Source: Elusimicrobiota bacterium (GTDB lineage: Bacteria; Elusimicrobiota; Elusimicrobia; UBA1565; UBA9628). Taken from it: a stretch of DNA of 64,000 bases. Shown one piece after another: positions 16,234 through 24,537 of the stretch (position 1 is the stretch's first letter; each line of letters begins with the position of its first letter). A program made the position numbers and the translations under genes. The notes below the pieces were generated by a model that worked only from the letters and a program-made list of their open reading frames with translations, did not search any database and was not told the origin of the DNA. The stretch covers positions 22,262-86,261 of the forward strand of contig DMMY01000029.1 of the NCBI GenBank assembly GCA_003452935.1, in the 5' to 3' direction.

Positions 16234-17219
16234 CGATAGAGCTTCATGAGCCAGTAGGAAACGCCGGCGATGGCGGCCGAGGCCGGGATGGTGAGCAGCC
16301 AGGCGGAGACGATGTTTCCCCCCACTCCCCAGCGCACCGCGCTGATGCGCTTGAGCGAGCCCACGCCCATGATCGCGCCCGTGATGGTGTGCGTGGTGCT
16401 GACCGGGACGCCCAGGGCCGAGGCCAGATAGAGCGTCAAAGCCCCGCCGGTCTCCGCGCAGAAGCCGTCCACGGGCCGCAGTTTGGCGACTTTTTGGCCC
16501 ATGGTCTTGACGATGCGCCAGCCGCCGAAGAGAGTCCCCAATCCCATGGCCGCGTGGCAGGAGAGGACCACCCACGTCGGGACATAGAAGGTCGGCCCGA
16601 GGTGGCCGCTGGAGAAGAGCAGGATGGCGATGATGCCCATGGTCTTTTGGGCGTCGTTGCCGCCGTGGCCCAGGCTGTAGAGGGCCGCGGAAATGAATTG
16701 CCCTTTTCTAAAGAGGCCGTCGACCCGGCTGGGGGTGGCGCGGCGAAATATCCAGGCCACCGCCACGCCGAAGGCGAGCCCCAGGAATAATCCCAGGATG
16801 GGCGCCACGATCATGAATATGACGGTCCGGATGATGCCGCTCCAGATGAGGGCCGCCGTCCCGACCTTGACCAGCGCCGCGCCGATGAACCCTCCGATAA
16901 GCGCGTGGGATGAGCTCGTGGGCAGGCCCCAGTGCCAGGTCAGCAGATCCCACGCCGAGGCGCCCAGCAGGGTCGCCGCGATGATGCGGGTGTCCACGAT
17001 GCCCGGATCGATGATGCCCTTGCCTATGGTGTTGGCCACGTGCAGCTCGAAGAGCAGGAAGGCGATGAAGTTGAAGAACGCGGCCCAGAACACGGCGGCG
17101 CGGGGAGAAAGCACGCGCGTGGAGACCACGGTGGCGATGGAGTTGGCCGAATCATGGAATCCGTTGATGAAGTCGAAGCCCAGGGCCAAGGCGATGAGCA
17201 GGATGATCGTGATGTCCAT
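16230..17219 (-). CDS. pit: PiT-family inorganic phosphate transporter
   Basis: The 329-aa membrane protein has the duplicated PiT signatures: GFDFINGFHDSANSIATVVS near the N-terminus and LGHGGNDAQKTMGIIA in the second half, with GLPTSSSHALIGGF and PVSTTHTITGAIMG as the matching transport loops. About ten TM segments are visible. The start MDITIILLIA at 17219 follows a GGGTGA site; the frame is open 15 codons further. It is next to a PhoR/PhoB-like pair, which suggests phosphate-responsive control. Confidence 0.92.
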   Translation of the reverse strand: MDITIILLIALALGFDFINGFHDSANSIATVVSTRVLSPRAAVFWAAFFNFIAFLLFELHVANTIGKGIIDPGIVDTRIIAATLLGASAWDLLTWHWGLPTSSSHALIGGFIGAALVKVGTAALIWSGIIRTVIFMIVAPILGLFLGLAFGVAVAWIFRRATPSRVDGLFRKGQFISAALYSLGHGGNDAQKTMGIIAILLFSSGHLGPTFYVPTWVVLSCHAAMGLGTLFGGWRIVKTMGQKVAKLRPVDGFCAETGGALTLYLASALGVPVSTTHTITGAIMGVGSLKRISAVRWGVGGNIVSAWLLTIPASAAIAGVSYWLMKLYR

Positions 17220-17363
17220 GTCGTCACCCGTTCTTGACGATAATGGCTTGAGGGTGTGGGCCACGTCCTCGCATTTCGCATCAACTATATCATTGCGGAC
17301 GTCGCGGACCCCATAGCGGCGGGATAAAACGTGTCTGACAGTGGGATGACGGCTGGGAGCTGG

Positions 17364-18458
17364 TCAGGACGGCGCGACAGGGAGGGTGAAGCGGAAAACA
17401 GAGCCTTCTCCAAGCCGGCTTTCCACGGCCACGGCGCCGCCGTGGGCCTCCACGATGTGCTTGACGATGGCGAGCCCCAGTCCGGTGCCGCCCAATTCCC
17501 GGGAGCGGGCCTTGTCCACGCGGTAGAATCGTTCGAAGATGCGCGGCAGATCAGCTTCCGGGATGCCCGTGCCCGAGTCCTGGACCATGACGGTCACTCG
17601 CAAGTCCCGGGCAGAGGCGAATATGCGCACGGCCCCCCTTTCAGGGGTGAACTTGATGGCGTTGTCCAAAAGATTGGTCAGTACTTGCTTGAGCTGTCCC
17701 CGGTCCCCCGCGATCTCGGGGATGTCGCGGAAAGGTTCCAGGCGCAAGGCGAGCTGCTTGCGGTCGGCCAAGGGTTTGAGGCTGGCCGCGACCTCGGCCG
17801 CCACCCGCATCAGGTCCACCCGCTCCCGGGCGGGCTGTCTTTGTCCGGATTCCAGGGCGGAGAGTTCCAGCAGGTCATCGACGAGGCGCGTCATGCGGTC
17901 GGCGTTCTGCTCGATCTCCTGGATAAACTCCAGGCGGCGTTCGGAATCGTCCGCGGCGCCGCAGCGCAGGGTCTCGGCAAAGGCCTTGATCGCGGCCAGC
18001 GGAGTGCGCAGCTCGTGGGAGACGTTGGCGATGAAGTCCTTGCGCACGGCGTCGGAGCGGCGCAGCTGCATGATGTCGCGCTGCATCCTTTCCGCCAAGC
18101 GGTTGAGGGCCCGGCCGAGTTCGCCGAGTTCGTCGTTGGATGTCGGATTGGCGCGCGCGTCCAGGTCGCCTTGGACCAGCCGCTGGATGACGTCTGAAAG
18201 TTTCAAGACCGGGTCTCTGATGGCGGCGGCCAGGCTCAGGGCCGCCCATAAAACGACCGGCATCAAGGCGGCGGCGATCAGAACCATGCCATGATGCAAG
18301 CGGCGGACGGCCTCCTGCATCCGGCCCGGGAAATCGGCCGATAGATTCTCGCGCAAAAAGCGCGCCAGCCAGGCATCCGTGAACAGCATGGCGGCCGCGA
18401 TCGCGACGAGGAAGACCAGGGAGAACTTGATCTGGAGTCGGCGTCCGAGCCAGGGCAT
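17364..18458 (-). CDS. PhoR-like sensor histidine kinase
   Basis: The 364-aa kinase has two TM helices (about 10-30 and 58-78), a HAMP segment (KLSDVIQRLVQGDLDAR), the HisKA box FIANVSHELRTPLAAIKAF with the phosphoacceptor His, and a HATPase domain with NLLDNAIKFTPE, DSGTGIPEADLPRIFERFY and GGTGLGLAIVKHIVEAHGG. The PAS domain of E. coli PhoR is absent. It follows the response-regulator gene by one base and lies beside pit, so phosphate sensing is likely but inferred from context. Confidence 0.88.
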   Translation of the reverse strand: MPWLGRRLQIKFSLVFLVAIAAAMLFTDAWLARFLRENLSADFPGRMQEAVRRLHHGMVLIAAALMPVVLWAALSLAAAIRDPVLKLSDVIQRLVQGDLDARANPTSNDELGELGRALNRLAERMQRDIMQLRRSDAVRKDFIANVSHELRTPLAAIKAFAETLRCGAADDSERRLEFIQEIEQNADRMTRLVDDLLELSALESGQRQPARERVDLMRVAAEVAASLKPLADRKQLALRLEPFRDIPEIAGDRGQLKQVLTNLLDNAIKFTPERGAVRIFASARDLRVTVMVQDSGTGIPEADLPRIFERFYRVDKARSRELGGTGLGLAIVKHIVEAHGGAVAVESRLGEGSVFRFTLPVAPS

Positions 18459-18459
18459 C

Positions 18460-19140
18460 CTAATGCATGCGGATGCGGTAACCCACGTTCTTGACCGTGA
18501 TCACTCGGTCCGATTCCGGGCCCAGCTTGCCGCGCAGCCGGGCGATGTGCTGGTCCACGGTGTTGGTGTCGATGTCCAGGGCCCGATCGTGGCCCCAGAC
18601 TTTTTCCAGGATGTCGTCTCGGGTCAGGGCCCGGCCGTCGGCCTGGAGCAGGCATTTGAGGAATTCAAATTCCTTGGGGCTTAAGGCCACGGATTTGCCC
18701 TTGACCCGGGTATCGTATCTTTCCAGGTCTACTTCGAGCTCGCCGGCCCGTATCAAGGATCCGGCGCCGCTTTGGGCGCCGCGTCTGAGGATGGCCTTGA
18801 TGCGGGCAAGGACTTCCCTGACGCTGAAAGGCTTTGTGACGTAGTCATCCGCGCCGAGTTCCAGGCCCAAGACCCTGTCCACTTCTTCCTTGCGGGCGGT
18901 GAGCATGAGGATGGGCGTCCGGGAGCTTTGCCGGACTCGCCTGCAGAACTCGAAGCCGTCAAGCTTCGGGAGCATGATGTCGAGAACTATGAGGTCAGGC
19001 TTTTCCTTGGAGAAGGCGGACAGCCCCTCGACGCCGTCGGCGGCGGTCGCCACCCGGTAGCCATCCTTCTCCAGGTTGTACCTGAGGACCTTGACCAGGG
19101 CTTTTTCGTCTTCGACTAGAAGGATTTTCGAATCAGGCAT
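18460..19140 (-). CDS. PhoB-like OmpR-family response regulator
   Basis: The 226-aa protein has a receiver domain (ILLVEDEKALVKVLRYNLE, phosphoacceptor LIVLDIMLP, ADDYVTKPF) and an OmpR/PhoB winged-helix domain (LSPKEFEFLKCLLQADGRAL, KVWGHDRALDIDTNTVDQHI, VKNVGYRIRM). The start MPDSKILL at 19140 is preferred over an upstream ATG. It is cotranscribed with the kinase, 1 bp apart, and probably controls phosphate genes such as pit. Confidence 0.9.
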   Translation of the reverse strand: MPDSKILLVEDEKALVKVLRYNLEKDGYRVATAADGVEGLSAFSKEKPDLIVLDIMLPKLDGFEFCRRVRQSSRTPILMLTARKEEVDRVLGLELGADDYVTKPFSVREVLARIKAILRRGAQSGAGSLIRAGELEVDLERYDTRVKGKSVALSPKEFEFLKCLLQADGRALTRDDILEKVWGHDRALDIDTNTVDQHIARLRGKLGPESDRVITVKNVGYRIRMH

Positions 19141-19363
19141 GGGCGGATCAGCCGCATAGATTACCAAATTGGACGCTGTCTCTGTGATTCGTGCTCCGTG
19201 GGCCTCTCGGTTTCCACGATCTTTGGGACAGGCCGGGCTCGGTTCTGGAAGCGCCAGGCCATATATCTAAACCATATATCTAGCATATAACAGTGAGCCT
19301 CCTTTCCTGTTTATAGGAGGAATACCCGGTGCGGGGCATTCGAAGCAATGTCGGTTTAACGGC

Positions 19364-19687
19364 CTACGCGCACTTGTTAGGGTACACGCACGTCTGGAAG
19401 GGCCCGGAGGCCACTGTTTGGCACGTGTTGGGCCAGACGCAAGGCTGGACTTGAGGGAGCGCTGATTTTTTCTCAGCGCAGGTGTTGGGATACACGCAGG
19501 GTTGGAATTGGGCGACTTCCACGGCCCGGGAGGCGCAGAGATTGGGATACACGCAGGGTTGGACTTGGGCGACTTCAACGGCTTGGGAGGCGCAGGTGTT
19601 GGGATACACGCAGGGTTGGACCTGGTTCAGGCTCCTGGAAATGGGGGTCATCGGCGTCAGGCTTGCGAGCAGGATCAGTTCGATCAT
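19364..19687 (-). CDS. Small protein of five CVYPNxC repeats (unknown function)
   Basis: A well-placed AGGAG Shine-Dalgarno lies 7 nt before this ATG and a TACAAT -10-like box is about 30 bp upstream, so the 107-aa gene looks real. After a short hydrophobic start (MIELILLASL) come five repeats of ~19 residues: QPCVYPNTCA, QPCVYPNLCA, QPCVYPNTCA, QPCVWPNTCQ and QTCVYPNKCA, separated by 8-9 residue spacers, three of them SQAVEVAQ-like. At DNA level the first three units are near-identical 57-bp tandem repeats. Each has one C-x4-C pair able to form a small ring. It matches no family I know: a secreted disulfide-looped protein, metal binder or multi-core peptide precursor are possibilities. No modifying enzyme is adjacent. 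Confidence 0.75.
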   Translation of the reverse strand: MIELILLASLTPMTPISRSLNQVQPCVYPNTCASQAVEVAQVQPCVYPNLCASRAVEVAQFQPCVYPNTCAEKKSALPQVQPCVWPNTCQTVASGPFQTCVYPNKCA

Positions 19688-19840
19688 TTGAGTTCTCCTT
19701 TACTGCGACGCTTACATTGTACAGCGCGGCGAGTCTCTTCCCCTATGAGTGCAATCAAGCCGTTTACTTGATCCGGCTCATTGAGTGCGGTCATTGATCG
19801 CGGTCAACTCGGACTTTCCGTCATCGCCTTGATATTTCGT

Positions 19841-19867
19841 TTGAATTCGGGAAAATGGATGTATAAT
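19841..19867 (+). promoter_or_regulatory. Probable promoter of the aminotransferase gene
   Basis: TATAAT at 19862-19867 is a perfect -10; TTGAAT at 19841-19846 is a possible -35 but the spacer is only 15 bp. A strong AAGGAGA site (19899-19905) lies 6 nt before the ATG at 19912. Confidence 0.5.
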
Positions 19868-19911
19868 ATCGTTCATCTGGGGCCGGCATATCCTTAATAA
19901 GGAGACATCTG

Positions 19912-21174
19912 ATGATCGATCTCGTCAAGAATCTTGCCACGGTCAATCGCCGCACCAAGGCCTCGGTGATCCGGGAGCTTCTCAAGCTGACCAACAAGCC
20001 GGAGGTGATCTCCTTCGCCGGCGGTCTCCCGGCGCCGCAAACCTTCCCCTCCGAAAGGATGGCGGAGATGGCCCAGCGCATCGTCAAGGATAACGCCAGG
20101 GTCGCGCTGCAGTACGGCCCCACGGAGGGACTGCCCGAGCTCAAGTCGCAGATCGTCAAGCTCCTGCGCGAGGAAGAGGGCATCAACACCTCGCCGGCCA
20201 ATATACTCGTCACCACGGCTTCCCAGCAGGCTCTCGACATCGTGGGCCGGACCTTCATAGATCCTTCGGATCCCATTTTGGTCGAACTCCCCAGCTACAT
20301 CGGAGGCTTGCAGGTCTTCAATTCCTACGGCGCCAAGCTCATCGGCATCCAGGCGGATGACGATGGCATGATCATCGACGAGTTGGAGGCGAGGCTCAAG
20401 AAGCTGCGCAGCGACGAGGAGCATTACAAGTTCGTCTATATCGTTCCCGACTTCCAGAATCCCAGCGGCGTGACCTTGACGCAGGAACGCCGCCACCAGC
20501 TTATCAGGCTTTCCGAGCAGTATAATGTGCTTTTGGTGGAGGACTCGCCCTACAGGCAGATACGTTTCGAGGGCGATGCTCCGGAGATGCTCTATAAGAT
20601 GGACACGACCCACAACGTCATTTCCCTGTTCACATTCTCCAAGACTCTGGCCCCGGGCTTGCGCCTGGGCTTTATCCTGGCCCATGAGGCGATCATTCAG
20701 AAAATGGCGATCCTCAAACAGTCGTTGGACTTGTGCACCTCCCCTTTGAGCCAGCTCATGGCCGCGGAGTTCCTTAAATCAGGGGTTTTTCGCGAGCATG
20801 TGGGAACGGTCAAGCAACTCTACAAGAGCAAGAAGGACGCCATGCTCAACGCCTTGGAGCGTTATATGCCGGCGGATAAGGGGGTCTCCTGGACCAAGCC
20901 CCAGGGCGGCCTTTTCCTGTGGGTGCGGCTGCCCGGGCACATGAACGCCGACGAGCTCTTTTACGAGGCTATTAAGCAAAACGTGGCCTATGTCATCGGT
21001 TCTGCCTTCCATTGCGACGGCGGCGGGCAGAACACCATGCGCCTGAATTTCTCCTATCCCAGCGAAGAGCAGATCGATGAAGGCATCAAGCGGCTGGCCG
21101 GCGTCATCAAGCACAACCTGAGAGTCAAGTCGAAGGTCAAGGCCGCGAAAGCGGGTTTGGAGATAGGCTCTTAG
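19912..21174 (+). CDS. PLP-dependent aminotransferase (fold type I, LysN/ARO8-like)
   Basis: The 420-aa enzyme has the class I/II aminotransferase pattern of 2-aminoadipate/aromatic transaminases: VISFAGGLPAPQTFP, LQYGPTEGLPELKSQIVKLL, VTTASQQALDIVGRTFIDP, VPDFQNPSGVT and the PLP lysine in TFSKTLAPGLRLGF. The late arginine motif is NTMRLNFSYPSEEQI. The substrate could be 2-aminoadipate, branched-chain or aromatic amino acids. A strong ribosome-binding site fixes the start. The stop interlocks (TTAG) with the convergent Crp/Fnr gene. Confidence 0.9.
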   Translation: MIDLVKNLATVNRRTKASVIRELLKLTNKPEVISFAGGLPAPQTFPSERMAEMAQRIVKDNARVALQYGPTEGLPELKSQIVKLLREEEGINTSPANILVTTASQQALDIVGRTFIDPSDPILVELPSYIGGLQVFNSYGAKLIGIQADDDGMIIDELEARLKKLRSDEEHYKFVYIVPDFQNPSGVTLTQERRHQLIRLSEQYNVLLVEDSPYRQIRFEGDAPEMLYKMDTTHNVISLFTFSKTLAPGLRLGFILAHEAIIQKMAILKQSLDLCTSPLSQLMAAEFLKSGVFREHVGTVKQLYKSKKDAMLNALERYMPADKGVSWTKPQGGLFLWVRLPGHMNADELFYEAIKQNVAYVIGSAFHCDGGGQNTMRLNFSYPSEEQIDEGIKRLAGVIKHNLRVKSKVKAAKAGLEIGS

Positions 21175-21878
21175 CCGTTGAGTCCCGCGAGGTTGCTTAA
21201 CTGCTCTTCATTGATGATGAGCAGGTCCTTGTCCTTCTTCTGCAAAAGGCCGCGTTCCTCGAAGTCCTTGATAAGGCGCACCGCGGTCTCGGTGGAGAGT
21301 CCGGCCATCTCGGCGAGGTCCTTGCGCTTGATCCCGGCGATTATGGGATGGGTCTTGGCGGGTCGTTTCATGCGCAGCAAGGTGTCGGCGAGCCGGCTGC
21401 GCGCCGGCTTGAAGGCCACGTCGCGCGCCTTGTTGTCCGACATGCGCACGTCATGCGCCAATGCCCGCAGGAGGGCCAGGGAGGCGTTGGGGTACATGGC
21501 CAGGAACTGGGTGAAGGATTGCTCATCGACCAAGGAAACGGTCGATGTTTCCATGGCCTCGGCGCTGGCCCGATAGGGACCGTCATGCGCCAGGAGCGTT
21601 ATGTGTCCCAGCAGGTCTCCGGGGTGCTCCATTCTTGTGATAAGCTGCTGGCCGGCGCGGCTTGACTTGTAGACCTTGACCTTGCCCGTGCAGACCACGT
21701 AAACGCCCATGGGCATGGTCCCTTCATGGAAGATGACCTCTCCGGGCTTGAAGAGATTGGCCACGCGCATGCCTTTCCAGGCTTTTTTTGATTCTTTGGA
21801 GCCCAGAAGCTCGTAGAGGCAGTTCTTGCGGAACGTGCACCAGTCGCAATTCGGTGCTTCTCTTTTAGAATACGCCAT
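21171..21878 (-). CDS. Crp/Fnr-family transcriptional regulator with N-terminal Cys cluster
   Basis: The 235-aa regulator has a cyclic-nucleotide-binding-like beta barrel (GEVIFHEGTMPMGVYVV, GDLLGHITLL) and a C-terminal HTH_Crp domain (IKRKDLAEMAGLSTETAVRLIKDFEERGLL). The N-terminus shows C11-x2-C14-x5-C20, the same spacing as the Fe-S cysteines C20/C23/C29 of E. coli FNR; a fourth Cys occurs at residue 63, not at the FNR C122 position. An oxygen- or redox-sensing cluster is plausible but not proven. The upstream 127 bp is AT-rich and probably holds its promoter. Confidence 0.87.
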   Translation of the reverse strand: MAYSKREAPNCDWCTFRKNCLYELLGSKESKKAWKGMRVANLFKPGEVIFHEGTMPMGVYVVCTGKVKVYKSSRAGQQLITRMEHPGDLLGHITLLAHDGPYRASAEAMETSTVSLVDEQSFTQFLAMYPNASLALLRALAHDVRMSDNKARDVAFKPARSRLADTLLRMKRPAKTHPIIAGIKRKDLAEMAGLSTETAVRLIKDFEERGLLQKKDKDLLIINEEQLSNLAGLNG

Positions 21879-22005
21879 AAAAATCAGCTAAACGTAAAAT
21901 ACCATTTTTGAACTACCGTGTCTAATAGTCTTATTAGAGTTTCTTAAATATATATTAGAAATATGCATTTTTACGATATGCGGGCCGCCTCTGCCGATAG
22001 GGACG

Positions 22006-23235
22006 TCAGCGGCGGGCCAAGGCGCCTTGATATTGCCCGACCATGCTGTTAAAGCCGGGCAAATCGCGCACCGGTTCGAGCTCCGAGTCGGTCTTGGCAA
22101 GAAGCGTGAACCGGCGCAATTCCTGCTTTGAGGGCGCGGATCTCAAGGTTTCGTTCAGGGCGGCCAGGGAATCCTTGAATTTGCCGTTGACCGAATGGGC
22201 CAGCGCGAGCTGATAATAGACGGATGGGTTGTTGGGCATCTGCTGCAAGGAACGCCAAAGGTGGGATATGGCCTCGCTGGAGCGGCCGAGCCTATTGCAG
22301 GCCGTGCCCATGCGCTCGTAGGCGATGGCCAGCAGCGCGGGGTTGAGACTTGGGGCCTGGGCGTTGAGCCGCAGGACCTCGTTGTAGGCGTCTAGGGCCA
22401 TCTGATACTGGCGGAACTTGAAGCGCTTCTCCGCCGTGGAGAGAGCGTCCGTGACCGCGGTATTTTCAAGCGGCAAGGCTTTGAGCGAGCGGTTAAGCGC
22501 AGGCCCGGGGTCGTTGAGGGAATCGCGCAAGGGACCCTCTTCGGGAGAATCCGCGGACGCGCGCTCCTCCTCGGCGTTGCGGATGATGCGCTGCATGTCG
22601 CGCGACTCCACCAGGGTCGAGAAGAGGGGATCGGTCTTGATGGTGCGCAGGATCAGAGGCAGCTTGTGCATGGCCCGGGCTCTTTTGAGGCAAAGCGCGA
22701 GGTTGTCGCCGGCCTTGGCCATGTTGCCCATGCGATAGCGCAGCCGGGCGGCGTAGAGGGGCAGCATGGGGTTCTCGGGCGAGGCCTTCATGGCCTTCTT
22801 GTAAGCGTCGATGGCCGGATCGTATGAGTTGAGCGCTTCATACGCCATGGCCAGGCTGTGATAGAGGCGGTACGGCTCGGAGAGGGTCGAGAGATTCGGA
22901 TCGAGGCTGATGGCCTGGGAGTAGGCGTTGATCGTCTCTCGGGCGTCGGCGAGATCAGCGGTCTGGGGGCTTCCGGACCTGAACCCGCGCTGGTAATGGG
23001 CGTAGCCGAGCAGGAAGAAGGTGGAGCTGAGTTCCTTGAGCTGCGAGGCCCGGGTGAACTTCTTGATGGCGGCGTCGAAGTCCTGGGAGTCGAGCGCGGT
23101 CATGCCCTCCTTGACCAGCATCTGCACCGAGGTCATGGGCGCTCCCCGTTTCGGGGCGCGCTTGGCGGCGCGCGCCGGCGCCGCGGCCAAGAGGGTGGCG
23201 ATCAGGACCGCCAGGGCCATGCTTGTCTTGTTCAT
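22006..23235 (-). CDS. Secreted TPR-repeat protein
   Basis: The 409-aa protein has a signal peptide (MNKTSMALAVLIATLLAAAP, ARAA cleavage) and then tetratricopeptide-like helices through most of its length, e.g. KEGMTALDSQDFDAAIKKFT, SLAMAYEALNSYDPAIDAYK and, near the C-terminus, MGTACNRLGRSSEAISHLWR. It is probably a periplasmic scaffold or assembly factor; no enzymatic motif is seen. GAGGT precedes the start and a perfect TATAAT (-10) is at 23260-23255 on the minus strand, with no clear -35. Confidence 0.8.
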   Translation of the reverse strand: MNKTSMALAVLIATLLAAAPARAAKRAPKRGAPMTSVQMLVKEGMTALDSQDFDAAIKKFTRASQLKELSSTFFLLGYAHYQRGFRSGSPQTADLADARETINAYSQAISLDPNLSTLSEPYRLYHSLAMAYEALNSYDPAIDAYKKAMKASPENPMLPLYAARLRYRMGNMAKAGDNLALCLKRARAMHKLPLILRTIKTDPLFSTLVESRDMQRIIRNAEEERASADSPEEGPLRDSLNDPGPALNRSLKALPLENTAVTDALSTAEKRFKFRQYQMALDAYNEVLRLNAQAPSLNPALLAIAYERMGTACNRLGRSSEAISHLWRSLQQMPNNPSVYYQLALAHSVNGKFKDSLAALNETLRSAPSKQELRRFTLLAKTDSELEPVRDLPGFNSMVGQYQGALARR

Positions 23236-23292
23236 TGTCGTTTACCTCTTGATGATTATAGTATATCCGGCGCGCGGGCTGGTGCGAGGGTC

Positions 23293-23324
23293 GAAGGGCC
23301 TAGGCCGGTTGGGCCTTCTTTTTT
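23293..23324 (+). terminator. Possible intrinsic terminator upstream of tRNA-His
   Basis: AGGCC (23302-23306) and GGCCT (23312-23316) form a 5-bp stem with a 5-nt loop, and GAAGG/CCTTC offers an alternative outer stem; the arm is followed by TCTTTTTT. It is oriented for plus-strand transcripts, yet no plus-strand gene precedes it, so it may only block readthrough into the tRNA or be coincidental. Confidence 0.35.
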
Positions 23325-23349
23325 GTCGACGGTGTGCGTTTGGATTATC

Positions 23350-23355
23350 TATAAT
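23350..23355 (+). promoter_or_regulatory. -10 box for tRNA-His
   Basis: A perfect TATAAT lies 30 bp before the mature tRNA 5' end. The best -35 candidate (TTGTCG, 23323-23328) has a 21-bp spacer, so only the -10 is convincing. Confidence 0.45.
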
Positions 23356-23385
23356 GGATGGCCGCGGCAGCGGGTTGCCTCAAAT

Positions 23386-23460
23386 GGTGGCTGTAGCTCA
23401 GCTGGTTAGAGCGCCTGGCTGTGAACCAGGAGGTCGGGGGTTCAAGTCCCCTCAGTCACC
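23386..23460 (+). tRNA. tRNA-His (anticodon GTG)
   Basis: A complete cloverleaf is visible. The acceptor stem GTGGCTG (23387-23393) pairs with CAGTCAC (23453-23459). The anticodon stem-loop CTGG-CTGTGAA-CCAG has anticodon GTG at 23421-23423, and the T arm is GGGGG-TTCAAGT-CCCC-like. A G at 23386 (G-1) and a C discriminator at 23460 are the histidine-specific identity elements. The full CCA is not encoded. Confidence 0.95.
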
Positions 23461-23472
23461 CAGGTTTTTTAG

Positions 23473-24159
23473 ATGATTATCCCTCTTGGAAACGCCAACT
23501 CTGGCCGGGCCAGCCCTAAGTTGGTCATTGTGGCTATTGGGCTGATGTGTTTCGGGGCGTGCGCCAAGAAAGAGACAAGTCCCCAGGACACGGCATGGAA
23601 GTATGTGCGCTTGATTCTGGACGGTCATGTCGAGCAAGCTTACGATATGCTCGATAGTGCCGATAAAGCGCGCCGGCCATACTCTGACTTTCAACATCTT
23701 GCGGAAGCGATGTCCTTGCTTGCATCTGTTTCCGGAGGTAGGGAGGTCGGTGTTAAAGATTCGAATGTGAGTGGGGATCAGGCCCGTGTCGTCTGCGAGA
23801 TTTCCACGAAGCTCCCTTCTTCTGAGGCTATTGGTGCCGCATTGGATAAGGCAATCAAGGAAGGTGCATTGGGCGATGTGAAATCTATTTCCGCTTCTGC
23901 TGACAGTGCGCCTGGCGGCAAGCTGGTTACAAAAGAAATGGTCGTTTGGCTCAGACGCCAACGCGGTGAGTGGCATATTTGGCCTGATTATGAAGGCCAA
24001 GAGCGAATAGAGCCGCTTTTGGTCGAGGCGCGGGCCCTTTGCGCTAAGAGGCGGACGGCCGAAGCCGGAGCGAAGCTCAAGGAGGCCTTGCGACAATGCC
24101 CGCGTGCCGAGGCGACTCGCGGAGCTCTCGGGGCTTTGGACGAGTGCAATAAACGATAG
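23473..24159 (+). CDS. Putative lipoprotein of unknown function
   Basis: The 228-aa protein has an N-terminal hydrophobic segment ending in the lipobox-like LMCFGACAKK, so it should be lipidated at Cys30. The mature part begins with a compact domain (TAWKYVRLILDGHVEQAYDM and following) that resembles small cone-shaped DUF4878/lumazine-binding-like folds, then a helical Ala-rich tail (RTAEAGAKLKEALRQCPRAE). The function is unknown. It starts only 12 nt after the tRNA gene and has no separate promoter that I can see, so it may be cotranscribed with tRNA-His. Its GC content is lower than the core genes. Confidence 0.6.
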   Translation: MIIPLGNANSGRASPKLVIVAIGLMCFGACAKKETSPQDTAWKYVRLILDGHVEQAYDMLDSADKARRPYSDFQHLAEAMSLLASVSGGREVGVKDSNVSGDQARVVCEISTKLPSSEAIGAALDKAIKEGALGDVKSISASADSAPGGKLVTKEMVVWLRRQRGEWHIWPDYEGQERIEPLLVEARALCAKRRTAEAGAKLKEALRQCPRAEATRGALGALDECNKR

Positions 24160-24227
24160 AGGATGACGTATTAGCTCGGGATCGAGGCGAGGAACTCAAC
24201 CGCGGAGGATGTCCTTGATTCGAAAGT

Positions 24228-24262
24228 CAGCCAGGTTCTAACCTCGTGCAATAAGCGACCCC
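24228..24262 (+). repeat. Dispersed repeat family R, copy 1
   Basis: The copy reads CAGCCAGGTTCTAACCTCGT followed by GCAATAAGCGACCCC. It matches copies at 27001-27035 (about 4 mismatches), 27839-27870, 28370-28403 and 38231-38261, all in the same orientation. It lies between the lipoprotein and the toxin-antitoxin genes. Confidence 0.8.
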
Positions 24263-24309
24263 AGATTTCTTGTCTTGACAAGGTGTAACACTTCTGATAC
24301 ACTTCTGGT

Positions 24310-24537
24310 ATGCCTAGTCTGAATCCAAGAGTGAATGTCGTTTTGGAAAAACCCCTGTTCTTAACGCTGAAGAAGTTGGCGACGAAGGATGGCGTGTCTT
24401 TATCCACTAAAGTCCGAGACCTGATTCGCGAGGCGTTGGAAGAATATGAAGAGGCCTTCCTGGTCGGCGTGGCCCGAGAGCGTGCCAAGACCTTCAAGCG
24501 CGCGCAGGCGTTGACCCACAAACAGGTCTGGAAGTGA
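24310..24537 (+). CDS. RelB-like antitoxin
   Basis: The 75-aa protein resembles short ribbon-helix-helix/RelB antitoxins: a strand-like VNVVLEKPLFLTLKKLATKD, followed by SLSTKVRDLIREALEEYEEA, then a positively charged C-terminal tail. It overlaps the downstream toxin start, the classical arrangement that lets the labile antitoxin be made first. It should neutralise the toxin and autoregulate the operon. Confidence 0.75.
   Translation: MPSLNPRVNVVLEKPLFLTLKKLATKDGVSLSTKVRDLIREALEEYEEAFLVGVARERAKTFKRAQALTHKQVWK

Noticed and set aside
19267..19578. A 103-aa alternate-frame ORF over the Cys-repeat gene
   Set aside because: No RBS; the CVYPN frame has a strong RBS and a signal-like start.
23293..23324. 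Treating the hairpin plus T-run as the terminator of the TPR gene
   Set aside because: It faces the plus strand while the TPR gene is on the minus strand and begins, not ends, nearby.
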